DNA from: Aspidapion aeneum
Lineage: Eukaryota > Arthropoda > Insecta > Coleoptera > Brentidae
Direction of reading: 5' to 3'
Assembly (NCBI GenBank): GCA_963576565.1
Contig: OY755039.1
Span: 71,213,886 to 71,277,885 of the forward strand
DNA: 64,000 bases
Below are positions 1-10,785 of this stretch, in pieces; within the stretch, counting starts at the first letter, position 1, and every line of letters begins with the position of its first letter. The position numbers and the translations under genes were made by a program. The notes beneath the pieces were generated by a model, which saw only the letters and a program-made list of their open reading frames with translations, was not told the DNA's origin and ran no database searches.

Positions 1-443
1 TCGACATTAGATTAGTAATTTTAAAAGTAAGAATCAGAAAGAATTTCTAGAACATTCCATCACTTTCTACGACGCTCTATTCGAAAACCAGAAGAAATAT
101 CCAAAAAGAGACTTCGACATTAGCTTAGTAATTTCAAAAGTAAGAACTAAAAAGAATTTCTAGAAGATTCCATAACATTCTACGACGTTCTATTCAAAAA
201 CTAGAAGAGATATACAAATACCGACTTCGACAGTAGCTTAGTTATTTTAAAAGTAAGAATTAGACATTATTGCTAGAATATTCCATAACATTCTACGACG
301 GTCTATTCGAGAACCAAAAGAGATAATCAAAAAGTGACTTCTACATTTGCCTAGTAGCAGAAAGAGTAGCATTTACCAGTATATTCCAGAACATTCCATT
401 AGGTTCTATTTAAGAATTGGAAGAGATATTGAAAAAACCGACT
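1..443 (+). repeat. 113-bp tandem repeats in the gypsy leader
   Basis: Three consecutive units of 113 bp (1-113, 114-226, 227-339) and a diverged fourth of 104 bp (340-443) each begin with a variant of TCGACATTAGCTTAG and end near GACTT. Each contains a CATTCTACGACG-type core. The array probably starts upstream of the window. It occupies the untranslated leader just before gag, where primer-site, packaging or insulator-type functions usually lie. No function is shown by the sequence alone. Confidence 0.9.
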
Positions 444-500
444 TCGACATTCGCTTTATAGCCCTAAAATAGACGTTTTAAGTGATTTATCAGGAAGTTG

Positions 501-1766
501 ATGCTTACTAGACAAAGATCGGCCAAGATGGAAGATTTAACTAAAATGATGCAGGCTCTAGCAGCTCAAATAGCTCAAAACCAGGGCGATATGAAACACA
601 CCATGGATGACATGAAGCAGACCATGGAACAAAACCAGAACGATATGAGACAGACCATTGCACAAAACCAAAACGATATGAGACGGACATTTGAAGAAAG
701 ATTAGATGGTATGCAAGAAAACTTCGACCAAATAAAGAGCAACTCCGAACAGCTGAGAGGAGAATTTAAGGTAGCAACAGAAGGTCTTAAGGAAGAAATA
801 ACTCAAAGAATGCAGAATGTAGAAGAAAAGGTGCAAAACAAATTGCAGAATGTTGAAGAAAAAGTGGAGACCAAACTACAGAATGTTAGGGAAGAAGTTT
901 TTCAAACCATGGAAGAAAAATTCCAGGACATGTCAAAGCAGTTTATACAGCTTCAGAAAGAACACAACAAAATAAAAACTCAGGGATATGTTGTGAATTC
1001 CAACCAAAACATTAAGCCTCCAAATTTTGATGGTACGTCTTCCTGGTCTACCTACAAACAACAATTTGAAGCTGCCGCCGCTGCAAATAGTTGGAACGAT
1101 GACGAAAAAGCTAGAGCTTTGTTAGTAGCTCTACGAGAACCTGCTCTTGGACTTTTACGGTCTATTCCAGCGGAACAAAAACAGAGTTACAATGCTTTAG
1201 TGGCAGCTTTAGAAAGAAGATATGGAGATGAACATTTACGAAATTTGCATTGGTCAGAATTAAATATTCGCCAACAAAGAGCAGGGGAGTCATTACAAGA
1301 GTATGAAGCGGATATCAGGAGGCTGATGTACTTGGCTTACCCAGATATGCCAGAAAATTACAGAGATCCCTTTACGGTAGATCGCTTTATTAACGGCTTG
1401 CGAGACACGGACTTAGCAAAGTTACTTCGTCGAGAACGCTTCCATAACAGCAGTGAAGTGTTGATTCGAGCCCTTGAAATTGAATCATCAAATAATATCT
1501 CCAGGCCAAAAGTAAGAGCTGTTTCAATTCAGGAGGGAGAAGAAATGAGCACTGGAGAGGAGGTCAACTTAAAAACGCTAAACCAACTGTTTCAGTCACT
1601 GATAGAGAAGATTGATTCTTTGAAAGAAAGTAGACGATCCCCTCCAAATGTAAAGTGTTTCAGATGCGGACGTACAGGGCATATTCAACGCGATTGTCGT
1701 GTCCAAATGAGGTCTCGCTCACCATCTACTGGGACAGAGTACCGAAGAAGAGATCAGGAAAACTAA
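501..1766 (+). CDS. gag: Gag of the gypsy-type element
   Basis: Structural polyprotein that would form the retrotransposon particle and bind its RNA. The first ATG of the frame is at 501 and gives 421 residues. Residues about 10-160 are a Met/Gln/Glu/Lys-rich heptad-like region with repeated QNQNDM motifs, predicted coiled coil. A capsid-like retrotransposon gag domain follows, with a WSTYKQQFE motif near residue 180. One CCHC zinc knuckle (CFRCGRTGHIQRDC) starts at residue 386. The frame stops at 1764-1766, inside the pol overlap, and pol lies in the -1 frame. No damage is visible. Confidence 0.93.
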   Translation: MLTRQRSAKMEDLTKMMQALAAQIAQNQGDMKHTMDDMKQTMEQNQNDMRQTIAQNQNDMRRTFEERLDGMQENFDQIKSNSEQLRGEFKVATEGLKEEITQRMQNVEEKVQNKLQNVEEKVETKLQNVREEVFQTMEEKFQDMSKQFIQLQKEHNKIKTQGYVVNSNQNIKPPNFDGTSSWSTYKQQFEAAAAANSWNDDEKARALLVALREPALGLLRSIPAEQKQSYNALVAALERRYGDEHLRNLHWSELNIRQQRAGESLQEYEADIRRLMYLAYPDMPENYRDPFTVDRFINGLRDTDLAKLLRRERFHNSSEVLIRALEIESSNNISRPKVRAVSIQEGEEMSTGEEVNLKTLNQLFQSLIEKIDSLKESRRSPPNVKCFRCGRTGHIQRDCRVQMRSRSPSTGTEYRRRDQEN

Positions 1767-4700
1767 AACTAGTCAACGCAGAGGGGCGGGTGTTGGCTAA
1801 TGGGAATTTAGCCCCCAAAATTTACTCTATCAAGAGCTTAAAACATACTGCTGACAGTCTTAACATCGACGGACTTATTAATGGAAGAAAAGTTAATATA
1901 ACAGTAGACACTGGTGCTGCCATATCATTGCTTAAGTTCAAAATTGCAACGAGATATAAAATTCGACCAACAGAAAAGAAAATAACACTTAAGACTGTGA
2001 CTGGAGAATCCGCCGACGTGTTGGGGCAGACAGATATAGACCTACAGCTGGGAAGATTGAAGATTCGCCACACTGTATTGGTTGCAGAAATAGAAGACGA
2101 ATTTATTTTGGGAATGGACTTGATAAGTAAACATGGATTTGCATTTGATAATAAACTTAATACCCTAAGATTTGGGAATGAAGAGTTCATTTTGTCAAAT
2201 AGTCACTTCAATAAAGAACCAATAAAGGTCGTGGCAGTATGCACAACAAGACTAGTCGGTAACAGTGAGACCATAATTTTTGGGAGGCTGGAAAGTAAAA
2301 CATCAAGCTGCGTCGGACTCATAAGCCAACAAAACACACCCAACACCTACCTCGTTGCAAAATCACTAGTTAAAACCGATAAAGACATCCCGATTAGAGT
2401 CGCCAATATTTTCCCAAATAGTGTCAAAATTAATAAGGGGGAGGTGGTAGCATTATTTGAACCAGTACAGAAAGTAACAAGATGTGAAGAGCCAACTTCC
2501 GAGGATACAAGCAAGTTACCAATGGAGCTACTTCAGCAATTTGAGTCAACTTGGCAACATCTCACTCCAGAAGAATATAGTAAAGCGAGAGAGTTTATAG
2601 AAGAACAAAGTAATATCTTCGAAACTAGGAGTAGTTCGGGACGCACAAACCTTATTCACCATGCTATCAACACTGGCGATGCCCAACCGATAAGACAACC
2701 CCCAAGAAGACTACCAATGGCCAAGCAAGAAGAAGTTCACAATCTCATTAATAAAATGCTCAGCGACGGTGTTATTGAAGAGTCATCAAGTCCTTGGTCA
2801 TCTCCTGTGGTGTTGGTCACTAAAAAGGATGGAAGTACTAGATTTTGTGTCGACTACAGGAAACTTAACGATGTGACCAAGAAAGATAGTTACCCACTGC
2901 CAAGAATAGACGACACATTAACAACGTTGGCAGGATCATATTGGTTTTCTACTCTTGACCTGAAAAGTGGGTATTGGCAAGTAGGAATCTTTGAAAGAGA
3001 TAAAGAGAAGACTGCATTCTCTGCTGGAAGTGGACTTTATCAGTTTAATGTGATGCCATTTGGCCTGTGCAATGCCCCAGCTACATTTGAAAGACTAATG
3101 GAAGTCGTTCTACGAGGCCTTACTTGGAAAACCTGCCTAGTCTATTTGGATGATGTCATAGTAATGGGGAAATCATTTCAAGAACATCTAGATAATTTAC
3201 AAAAAGTATTCTCAAGAATCAGGAACGCAAATCTTAAATTAAACTCAAAGAAATGTTTTCTGTTCCAAGAAAAAGTTGAGTTCCTGGGTCACGTCGTTTC
3301 CCGAGAAGGCATCCATACCGACGAAAAGAAGCTACAAGCAATAAAAGAATGGCCTCAACCTCGTGACAAACATGAATTGAGAAGCTTTTTGGGTCTGTGT
3401 ACATACTACAGACGATTTGTAGAAGGATTCGCCAAAATAGCGTCTCCGTTACATAGACTTACAGAAGACAAAGCTTCTTACAAATGGAATACCGAATGTG
3501 ACCAAGCATTTAGAAGACTAAAAGCAGCATTATGTTCTAGTCCGATTCTTGCATATCCCATTCCAAAAGGAAAATTCATATTAGATACTGATGCGAGCAA
3601 CGATGGCATAGGAGCAGTACTCTCCCAAGTACAAGATGGAGAAGAACGGGTCATCGAATTTTTCAGCAAGAAGCTATCCAAACCAGAGAGAAATTATTGT
3701 GTTACTAGAAAGGAGCTCCTAGCCATAGTTAAATCCGTAGATCACTTTCACAAATATCTCTACGGACAAGAGTTTCTAATTAGAACGGATCATGCTGCGT
3801 TACAGTGGCTCATGAAAATGAAACAACCTGAGGGGCAAGTCGCGAGATGGATAGAAAAGCTACAACAATACCATTATCAAATTAAGCACCGAGCAGGAAG
3901 GGTGCATAATAATGCAGATGCATTGTCCAGAAGACCTTGCCCCGAGGATTGTAAACATTGCAGGAAAATTGACCAGAAAGAAGGAATTACCTACGTGCGC
4001 CAGATAAAGTTAGAACCAGATGAAGAATGGATGTCGGCTTCGATTAGAACCACACAACTTAATGACAAAGATGTAGGACCTATCTTGCGATTGAAAGAAG
4101 AGAACAAGCCACGACCATCATGGCAAGATATCGCAAACCAAGGGGTGATACTCAAATCACTGTGGGCACAATGGGATTCACTGATAGTAGAGGAAAACAT
4201 CCTTAAACGTGCCTGGGAAAGTGCCGGTGGCCTTACTGTGGTTAATCAAGTAGTGGTTCCTAGGAGCATGGTAGACAATATAATGGCCGAATGCCATGGT
4301 GGAAAATCAGGCGCGCACCTAGGCATAAATAAAACCATGGACAAAATTCGAAACCGATTTTATTGGGTCAATTACTTTCAAGATGTGAAAAACTGGTGCC
4401 GCCGATGTTCGACTTGTGCAGCCAGCCAAGGTCCCAAAACAAGGTCCAGAGGTCAAATGAAACAATATAACGTAGGTCTACCATTCGAACGCATTGCTAT
4501 TGATGTGGCCGGACTATTTCCAGAAACTATAAAAGGCAACAAATACATCCTTGTTGTCATGGATTACTTTAGCAAATGGCCAGAAGTTTTTGCTTTGCCT
4601 AACCAAGAGGCCACTACAGTTGCGGAAGTTCTGGTAAATGATGTTTTCAGCCGATTTGGCATTCCTTTGGAACTACATTCAGATCAAGGAAGAAACTTTG

Positions 4701-5347
4701 AATCAAAGCTCTTCCAGAATCTCTGTGACCTTTTAGGAATACATAAAACACGGACTACGGCTTTACATCCGCAGTCAGATGGCATGGTTGAAAGATTTAA
4801 TAAAACAATAGAAGAACATCTGTGCAAAGTTGTTGATGAGCACCAAACAGATTGGGACCAATATATCCCATTGTTTTTGATGGCCTATAGAACCGCCATT
4901 CACAATACGACAGGAGCTACTCCATCTAGTATCCTGTTTGGTAGAGAACTGCGTTTACCATGTGATATCATGGTTGGTTCACCTGAAGAAGAACACTTAG
5001 AGATTAATGACTATGTCGAACGTTTAAGGCAAAAGCTGCACTATATCCATGAAGTGGTTAGAGAGCGAATAGAAATAGCCAGTGACCGCATGAAAGCGAG
5101 ATATGACCTGAAAGCAAACTCTTCAGGGTTCAAAGAGAATGATCAAGTCTGGCTATACAATCCTCAACGCAAGAAAGGAAGATCACCTAAGTTGACACCA
5201 CCATGGGAAGGGCCTTATAAAGTTGTTAAGAGAATTAATGATGTAGTCTACCGAATCCAGAAAAGCCCGAAGTCCAAGATGAAAGTTGTTCATCTAGACA
5301 GACTAAAACCTTACCTGGGAAATGTTGATCGAGGCGATCAAACCTGA
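1655..5347 (+). CDS. pol: Pol polyprotein: protease, RT, RNase H, integrase
   Basis: Makes the enzymes for reverse transcription and integration. Domain signatures in order: protease VDTGAA (about 1904); reverse transcriptase FCVDYRKLN, then the catalytic YLDD at 3143-3154; RNase H with DTDASNDGIGA (about 3591); integrase with an HHCC zinc finger ending CRRCSTC (about 4400-4420), then IDVAG, HSDQGRN (about 4678) and VERFNK as the DDE residues; and a C-terminal VVHLDRLKPYL. About 1,200 residues without stops is normal for a gypsy Pol. It overlaps gag in the -1 frame and the overlap start has no supported initiator, so expression is probably by ribosomal frameshifting. Confidence 0.95.
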   Translation: MFQMRTYRAYSTRLSCPNEVSLTIYWDRVPKKRSGKLKLVNAEGRVLANGNLAPKIYSIKSLKHTADSLNIDGLINGRKVNITVDTGAAISLLKFKIATRYKIRPTEKKITLKTVTGESADVLGQTDIDLQLGRLKIRHTVLVAEIEDEFILGMDLISKHGFAFDNKLNTLRFGNEEFILSNSHFNKEPIKVVAVCTTRLVGNSETIIFGRLESKTSSCVGLISQQNTPNTYLVAKSLVKTDKDIPIRVANIFPNSVKINKGEVVALFEPVQKVTRCEEPTSEDTSKLPMELLQQFESTWQHLTPEEYSKAREFIEEQSNIFETRSSSGRTNLIHHAINTGDAQPIRQPPRRLPMAKQEEVHNLINKMLSDGVIEESSSPWSSPVVLVTKKDGSTRFCVDYRKLNDVTKKDSYPLPRIDDTLTTLAGSYWFSTLDLKSGYWQVGIFERDKEKTAFSAGSGLYQFNVMPFGLCNAPATFERLMEVVLRGLTWKTCLVYLDDVIVMGKSFQEHLDNLQKVFSRIRNANLKLNSKKCFLFQEKVEFLGHVVSREGIHTDEKKLQAIKEWPQPRDKHELRSFLGLCTYYRRFVEGFAKIASPLHRLTEDKASYKWNTECDQAFRRLKAALCSSPILAYPIPKGKFILDTDASNDGIGAVLSQVQDGEERVIEFFSKKLSKPERNYCVTRKELLAIVKSVDHFHKYLYGQEFLIRTDHAALQWLMKMKQPEGQVARWIEKLQQYHYQIKHRAGRVHNNADALSRRPCPEDCKHCRKIDQKEGITYVRQIKLEPDEEWMSASIRTTQLNDKDVGPILRLKEENKPRPSWQDIANQGVILKSLWAQWDSLIVEENILKRAWESAGGLTVVNQVVVPRSMVDNIMAECHGGKSGAHLGINKTMDKIRNRFYWVNYFQDVKNWCRRCSTCAASQGPKTRSRGQMKQYNVGLPFERIAIDVAGLFPETIKGNKYILVVMDYFSKWPEVFALPNQEATTVAEVLVNDVFSRFGIPLELHSDQGRNFESKLFQNLCDLLGIHKTRTTALHPQSDGMVERFNKTIEEHLCKVVDEHQTDWDQYIPLFLMAYRTAIHNTTGATPSSILFGRELRLPCDIMVGSPEEEHLEINDYVERLRQKLHYIHEVVRERIEIASDRMKARYDLKANSSGFKENDQVWLYNPQRKKGRSPKLTPPWEGPYKVVKRINDVVYRIQKSPKSKMKVVHLDRLKPYLGNVDRGDQT
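1757..1763 (+). promoter_or_regulatory. Candidate -1 frameshift site GGAAAAC
   Basis: It lies two codons before the gag stop (TAA, 1764-1766) and reads G GAA AAC in the gag frame. Slipping back one base puts the ribosome in the pol frame (GGA AAA C). GGA-type slippery heptamers are known in retroviruses. No downstream pseudoknot was demonstrated, so this is an inference from position. Confidence 0.35.
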
Positions 5348-5356
5348 AGAGGAGGA
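5346..5356 (+). other. Polypurine tract
   Basis: The purine run GAAGAGGAGGA lies three bases before the 3' LTR and overlaps the end of pol. It would prime plus-strand DNA synthesis. Confidence 0.8.
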
Positions 5357-5359
5357 TAG

Positions 5360-5765
5360 TGTTACAAATTTAAGTATTTAAATTTTATAGTTAGAATTTA
5401 TTTAGGTTTAGTGTAGTATTAGGTTGACGTATTTTATGGTTGTATTCTTAATCTAGGTTTTAGTTGCGTTATCTGTGACAAACTAGTATGCGAAAGTCTA
5501 GAATGATTGCGAATCGAACAAGGATGGAAGGGTTCTAGAATAGTAGGCAGCCCTCATATATAAGGCCGGACGTCGTGCATCAGTCAGTCAGTCACAGATA
5601 ACATACTGAGTGGTCGTGAGATTAACACGAAGTTAATAGACCGATTATAGTGGTGAATTATTAGCAAGTTTAAGTGCGTGTTTTTTGTACATAATTTGTG
5701 AAAATAAATTGACGTATCGTTTTCAACAATTGCGAGTTTCAATTTGTCGTTGTGAACCCGTAACA
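5360..5765 (+). repeat. 3' LTR of the gypsy element (406 bp)
   Basis: Bounded by the inverted ends TGTTAC and GTAACA. It contains TATATAA at 5557-5563, three tandem arthropod initiator-like TCAGT motifs at 5580-5592 about 24-30 bp downstream, and AATAAA at 5703-5708. The pattern matches U3, R and U5. The 5' LTR is outside the window, so age cannot be estimated. Confidence 0.93.
5557..5592 (+). promoter_or_regulatory. LTR core promoter: TATA plus triple TCAGT initiator
   Basis: TATATAA at 5557 is followed at normal spacing by three overlapping TCAGT pentamers, the arthropod initiator consensus. The likely transcription start of the element, and so the U3/R border, is near 5581-5589. Confidence 0.6.
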
Positions 5766-5823
5766 ATACTTTATTGAACAGTGCTCATATAAATAAACTT
5801 TACTTTCTGATAAACCTTAATTT

Positions 5824-5982
5824 GCAGGGGCGGATCTAGAAACTTTATTTTGGGGGAAAATATCATAATAAATATTTCACAAAACTACTTTGCATAGTGA
5901 CCAGGAGGGTATTCTATGTGACAAAACTGAGTAAAGTTTCAGATTTGGGGGGGGGGCATCCTCCCCCGTAGATCCACGCCTG
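5824..5982 (+). mobile_element. MITE family A, copy 1
   Basis: A roughly 159-bp non-coding element with imperfect inverted ends (GGGGCGGATCTA near the left, TAGATCCACGCC near the right) and a G-run near its 3' end. The same sequence recurs in reverse orientation at 34755-34918, alike over most of its length, which shows it is a dispersed family. Confidence 0.75.
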
Positions 5983-6683
5983 TAATTTGTGATGCAATTT
6001 AACATCACTAAAAATATTAAAATACCTTAAGGATTACAGACCCAGATTTTTTATTCTTGTTTTTAAAAGTATATGATACAGTGAAAAATGTACCCTACTT
6101 GATTACCACCAGCACCCCGATAGACAGGGTCATTTTTGATGCTTAAGTTGAGGGATTTCCCAGACATTCTTAACTTCTTAGTGGAACTCCAAGGTAACGT
6201 CTACTTTAAATATGTTTTATACAAGGAAGATATAGTCCTTGAGTATAGCTTTCCAACACTGTATCAAAAATTTAAGAAAACATTACATTTATACCCCAAA
6301 AAAAATATGAAAACTTCGAAAATTTCTGCGTTTTTTTGATATTCTCTAAATTGCTCTAATTAAGCCAGTATAAAAGATTTTGCTAAACATCACATTTTTT
6401 TGAAAACTACTTTTATGCATGTTTTCAAAATTATAGGTTAATTTTTTTTAGGTGCTGTTTACTATGAGCATAATTTTTTTCTTTAAAGTCCCATTTTGCC
6501 CGTTTTTAGACTTTTCAAATGCGTGTACAACAGACTAATTGGATTAAAAAATCTAAAATTGTGCAAAAGTGGTTAAGCACAAGGTGTTTCATTTAGTAAG
6601 CATGATTTTTAAGAAAAAAATTAAATGTCACGGCAACACTTTTTTTGTAAATTGGATGACTTGGCGTGGAATTGCTCATAAGT
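5983..6683. other. CoREST intron, nothing recognised
   Basis: AT-rich sequence with long T-runs. No coding signature, RNA gene or clear repeat was seen. Confidence 0.5.
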
Positions 6684-7495
6684 TTAAAGTCCTTGATCCA
6701 TATTTTCTACTAAAAATTTTAAAAATTCATATATAGCCAGTTCCGTAGAGCGATTTTTTCGAAACCCATATTGGTTATTTTTTATTAATTTTTGTTTTTC
6801 AATTAAGACAATTAGCCGGTTGTACAATGCCCTCTCAAAGACCTTCGACACAGATGAGACCAAAGACACAGGCCGATAGTTGTTAGGACTATGTTTCTCT
6901 CCTTTTTTATAAATGGGAATTATTTTAGCTTCTTTTAATTTTGATGGAAAAAATCCTGTTGAAAAACAGTTATTGATAATGTATGACAAAATGTAACTGG
7001 TGTATTGAGCCGAGTTTTTTAGTATAGCAAGTGGAATCTCATCTAGGCCTGATGAATATTTGTTTGGGAACGCCATTAGTATATTAAAAATTTCAGTATC
7101 AGTGGTAGGATACAAATATAAGGTTTTACAATGTCTGGGTATATTTGTTTTTAATTTCTTTTCATTAAAAGGTAGGCAAAATTGTTTTTGAAATATGTCA
7201 GCAATTTTTTTCTTCAACCTCAATTTCATTTTGTTTTAATTTTATGTATTTTTTTTGTTTATCTTTTTTGTTTCCTTTTTTAAGATGTTCCACATGGTTT
7301 TATTCTTATTTTTAGAATTTAAGATTAGGTTTTCGTTTATACTTTTATTAAAATTTGATAGATATTTTTTGTACTTCTTTTTTTCCTTTTTGTATTGTTC
7401 TAATGACTCCTAATGAAAGATCTTTAATATATGTGCTGTATTCTTTAGTTTCCCTATTTACCCATGAGTTAGGCTCTTTTTTTTCTAGATGTTTT
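6684..7495 (-). pseudogene. Non-LTR retrotransposon reverse transcriptase fragment
   Basis: The longest open stretch (7229-6684) contains hallmarks of the N-terminal half of a CR1/Jockey-type reverse transcriptase: YSSGLDEIPLAILK, KEAKIIPIYKKG, NNYRPVSLVSSVSKVFE and NQYGFRKNRSTELA. Upstream, in another frame (about 7490-7350), is the typical preceding segment with EPNSWVNRETKEYS and IKDL, so at least one frameshift separates them. The catalytic YADD half is absent: the fragment stops before the first catalytic Asp motif. It is inserted in the same orientation as CoREST, in its intron. Confidence 0.85.
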
Positions 7496-7711
7496 GATAG
7501 GAAAGCACAAGTCAAAGTGATAAAAGAAGATCCTGTTAAAACAAATGAATTGCTCTTCAACCTCTTGAAACATATACACATTTTGCCAATTTTCCCTGCT
7601 CATTACCTGTTGGAATCTTATTGTATTCTCCTCCGAGTAGAACTTCCTTTTCGCAAACCCAGGCACCTGAACCCCATCACCTACCTGCACATTAAGTAAG
7701 CAAGGATAGTG

Positions 7712-8402
7712 TACGTCACAAAACAGCGTAATATTAAAAATATTTAACTTCTGGTTAGAAACTCTGTTAAAATACGCGCAAATGCGCACACTTTTATATT
7801 ATTTGAAATTTCAGCTTAACAGATATTAAAGTAGTTTTTGTAAAATTTTAGAAAAAATAGGGTTTGAGTAAACTTAAATGTAACAAAGGGGTTTAGACAA
7901 ATAAATGGAACATAAGGGCAATGATGTCTATTATAAAGTTGGTTTATTAAGGGTTGAAAATTGTAAACAGACGTAACTTACATAACGTTTTAATAAATAC
8001 TGGTATTAATATAAAAGTTTTTTATATCAAGATTTTTCGCAAAGGCTGTCAAAAACCAGGCTATATGTACATAAATTATTTTTTCTAGATATCTTAAAAA
8101 CTAAAGTTTTCAGTATACACATATATTTGGAGAAAAATCATGATACAACGACTATTTGGTAAAACTTTATGTACTGGTGTTTATAATTTCAAACCCTTAA
8201 AACACCACCCTTAGGTCACATTTATTTTGTTTAAACCCCTTTGTCCCATTAAAGTTTAGGCAAACACTACTTGTGTTATCAATAGCAGTTTGGCTGGAAT
8301 TTCAAATATAATAAAAGTGTGCACATTTGCGCATATTTTAAAGCTGTTTCTCCCCAGAAGTTGAACTTTTTTTATGAACGCTTTTTTTTCTCATACAGTG
8401 TC
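7712..8402. mobile_element. Long imperfect inverted-repeat (foldback/MITE-like) element
   Basis: The left arm (from about 7745, with CTTCTGG, GCGCAAATGCGCACAC and AACAAAGGGGTTTA) is matched in reverse complement by the right arm (TAAACCCCTTTGTC, GTGCACATTTGCGCAT, CCAGAAG to about 8372). The arms run roughly 300 bp each to an axis near 8055. Ends are approximate. No coding capacity. Confidence 0.7.
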
Positions 8403-8841
8403 TAATTATATAAAAATATTTTTGGCCCAAGCCTTACTTAAAGTTGTTTAACTTTTATGAAACAAAAACTAAAGTACATGGTGTTTTGTACAAGTGGGGA
8501 TCCAGCTTAATGTTATAAAGTATAAAAATGTTAAAACAAGTTAGCTACAGGGTAGGAAAAAAAATATATTTTTTAAAATGTTAGGTTAGGTTTTTTCTTC
8601 ATTTTACATTATAGACCAAATGATTTTGCGTATTTTTTCTCTCTTCACTTCTTTTAAAAATAATATTAGTTTTCGAGAAAATCGCAAAATACTAATTTTT
8701 AGGTTTGGGGCCATATATCTAGCGTAGCTCCAATGGTGATTTTAGCGGAGAATATGTGGGGATGTGTCTCAGAGGCTAAGGAATAATTATACAAAAATTC
8801 AGCTTGCACCTATTTTTTCAAAGTTTCAGGGTTTTTTCCAA

Positions 8842-9023
8842 GAGGTGGCTCGATCGTCAATTTTTGTACACCAAAAGGAAATACCTACGATAATTCCCGT
8901 TATTTTCCCCAAATTTTCAAGGTATTTCCTAGTATTTCTCAAGTACTTCCACGTATTTTCTAGTATTTTCTGTATTTCCCCTAGCCTGTCAGTACACCAA
9001 AAGGAAATACCGAGCCACCCCTC
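8842..9023. mobile_element. Small MITE with GAGGTGGCTCG ends
   Basis: GAGGTGGCTCG at 8842-8852 is mirrored by CGAGCCACCCCTC at 9011-9023. Inside, GTACACCAAAAGGAAATACC occurs twice in direct orientation (about 8866 and 8992). Non-coding. Confidence 0.5.
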
Positions 9024-10785
9024 GGTTTTTTCACCTAATATGACTGGGCTATTATGTCAAACAATTTTTTTGACTTTTTACAGTAAAATGAATATAAAAT
9101 CCAATAGTAATGTGATTTATCATGCTAATGCTAAAATGCGATAGATATTAATTTTTGTCGTGTGAAGTTCGCGAAAGGCTAAATAAACGGCATTTATGTA
9201 GTGACATGGTAAAATTGACAATGAATACAGGGTGGAGACTTTAAATGAAACACTGCTTCTAGCATTAGTTATAATTATTTTGATTCTCCCTTAAATCATA
9301 GTTGATTAAGATTGGTTGGTATACTTATAAAGTTATTTAGACCATTCACCATATCTCGACTAAACAATTTTAGTAAATAAATTTTTGCTGAATATGTTAA
9401 TGAGGTAAGAGTGCCAAAAGCATGTTATGAAATTAAAAAACTCTTGGTGAAACATTTAGAGATAGGGAGAACATAAAGGCAAGTATGAAAGTTAGAATAA
9501 TCGCATGGCATGGCATTCTTTTTTGTGAATTAAATTTTGTAATAAGCATATAATATAAGAATAAGAACTTACTATTAAAGTTTTATTAAAAGAATTTTGA
9601 GGAAATTTTATCAAGTTCTCGTCAGATATCTATTTATACTGAAGAAACTCTAGCTAAAGCCACTTAACTGATATAGTGTCAGTACATTACATGCTCAGAA
9701 ACTACGTTAGATTACCTAATAACCAACTAGGTTAACTTTTAAGAAATTTTTCGATCTTTACAGCTTCTTTCTGTTTTATGTCTGTTATTTTGCTAATAAA
9801 AAACTGCAACAAAAAGTCCAAGTATATCCAATCTAAGCAGGCCTAAGGTAATCTAAGTTAATTTGGAGCATGAATCAAGCTTAACAGAAGAATATGCTTC
9901 CTGAAAACCCAAATAGTTTTTTTAAGAATCCCATTAATAGAGTCAAATATGGTTTTTTTACATAAACGTGCACAACTAAGTTTTTGGATGATATTTTCTA
10001 CCTGTGGAATCAAATCGCCACTTTTCGGGACGACATTTCGACTTATGCCGCTCTTGCGACGTATACCGTGATGCGAGGTCCATTTCTACAAAAGATTTTT
10101 GACTTTTTTTAAAATTTATCAAAACAAAACTAAATTAGAAGGTGGCTTAAAACAATTATTAATCAAAGACGAGGAGAAAAAATGAACCTGATACTGAAAA
10201 ATTCGCAAAACGTTGCCATATTTAAGTAGTTTACGATTATGAACAAAACCAAATTTCAATTTGGCCATTTATTTTTGTAAACCCTTCTATTTTATTAAAG
10301 AGTTTTTGAATTACCATTTGAAGTTTTGAAAGGCGTTAATGTCCTGGAAACTAACTCTTTAAACTTTGTACTAAAAACACTAATTTCCATTAAATAATTC
10401 TATTTAAATTTATGTACTCATTATTAAAGGCAAAAAGTCAAATATCGAAGCCTTATCAGATTTTAAGAAGTCTTATTATTATTCTTTAAAATGAATGTAT
10501 GCAATAGTTTTTACGCGTAAAAGGAGCGGATGCAGAACTACGAGGTATGTTAAAAAATAATAAAAGTACTTTTTAAAAAATACGCGTTACGGCAAATCAA
10601 ACCCTAAATTATTATTCATTATTGGCATCATAAAAGAGCTATGCGATAAGCATAGCTATTTTAGAAAGTACTACCGAATCAAATATTGGCATGTTTTTAT
10701 TTATTTGTCAGTATAAAGTATAGAATAAGATGTAACAAAAATTTACTTATATTTGCAATTTAACACAGGGTTTTTTAGAAAAGGG
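9024..10785. other. CoREST intron, nothing recognised
   Basis: AT-rich intron sequence. Short open frames here lack any recognisable motif and I do not regard them as genes. Confidence 0.5.

Larger units (their letters stand above)
1..5765 (+). mobile_element. Ty3/gypsy LTR retrotransposon, 5' LTR off the left edge
   Basis: The order is leader, gag, pol (protease, reverse transcriptase, RNase H, integrase), polypurine tract and 3' LTR, as in Metaviridae without env. Gag and Pol are both uninterrupted, so the element looks recently active. No reading frame follows pol. The 3' LTR ends at 5765 and is followed by ATAC, which would be the target duplication, but the left copy lies outside the window. 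It lies in the inferred last visible intron of the minus-strand CoREST gene, in the opposite orientation to that gene. Confidence 0.95.

Noticed and set aside
1655..1760. Independent ATG start for Pol inside the gag overlap
   Set aside because: The residues encoded before 1757 in that frame are not protease-like; frameshifting from gag is the better explanation.
5360..5765. Solo LTR interpretation
   Set aside because: The polypurine tract and intact pol lie directly upstream, so this is the 3' LTR of the element in place.
8764..9144. Open frame of about 126 codons on the plus strand
   Set aside because: It runs through a small MITE and T-rich repeats and has no domain; chance frame.
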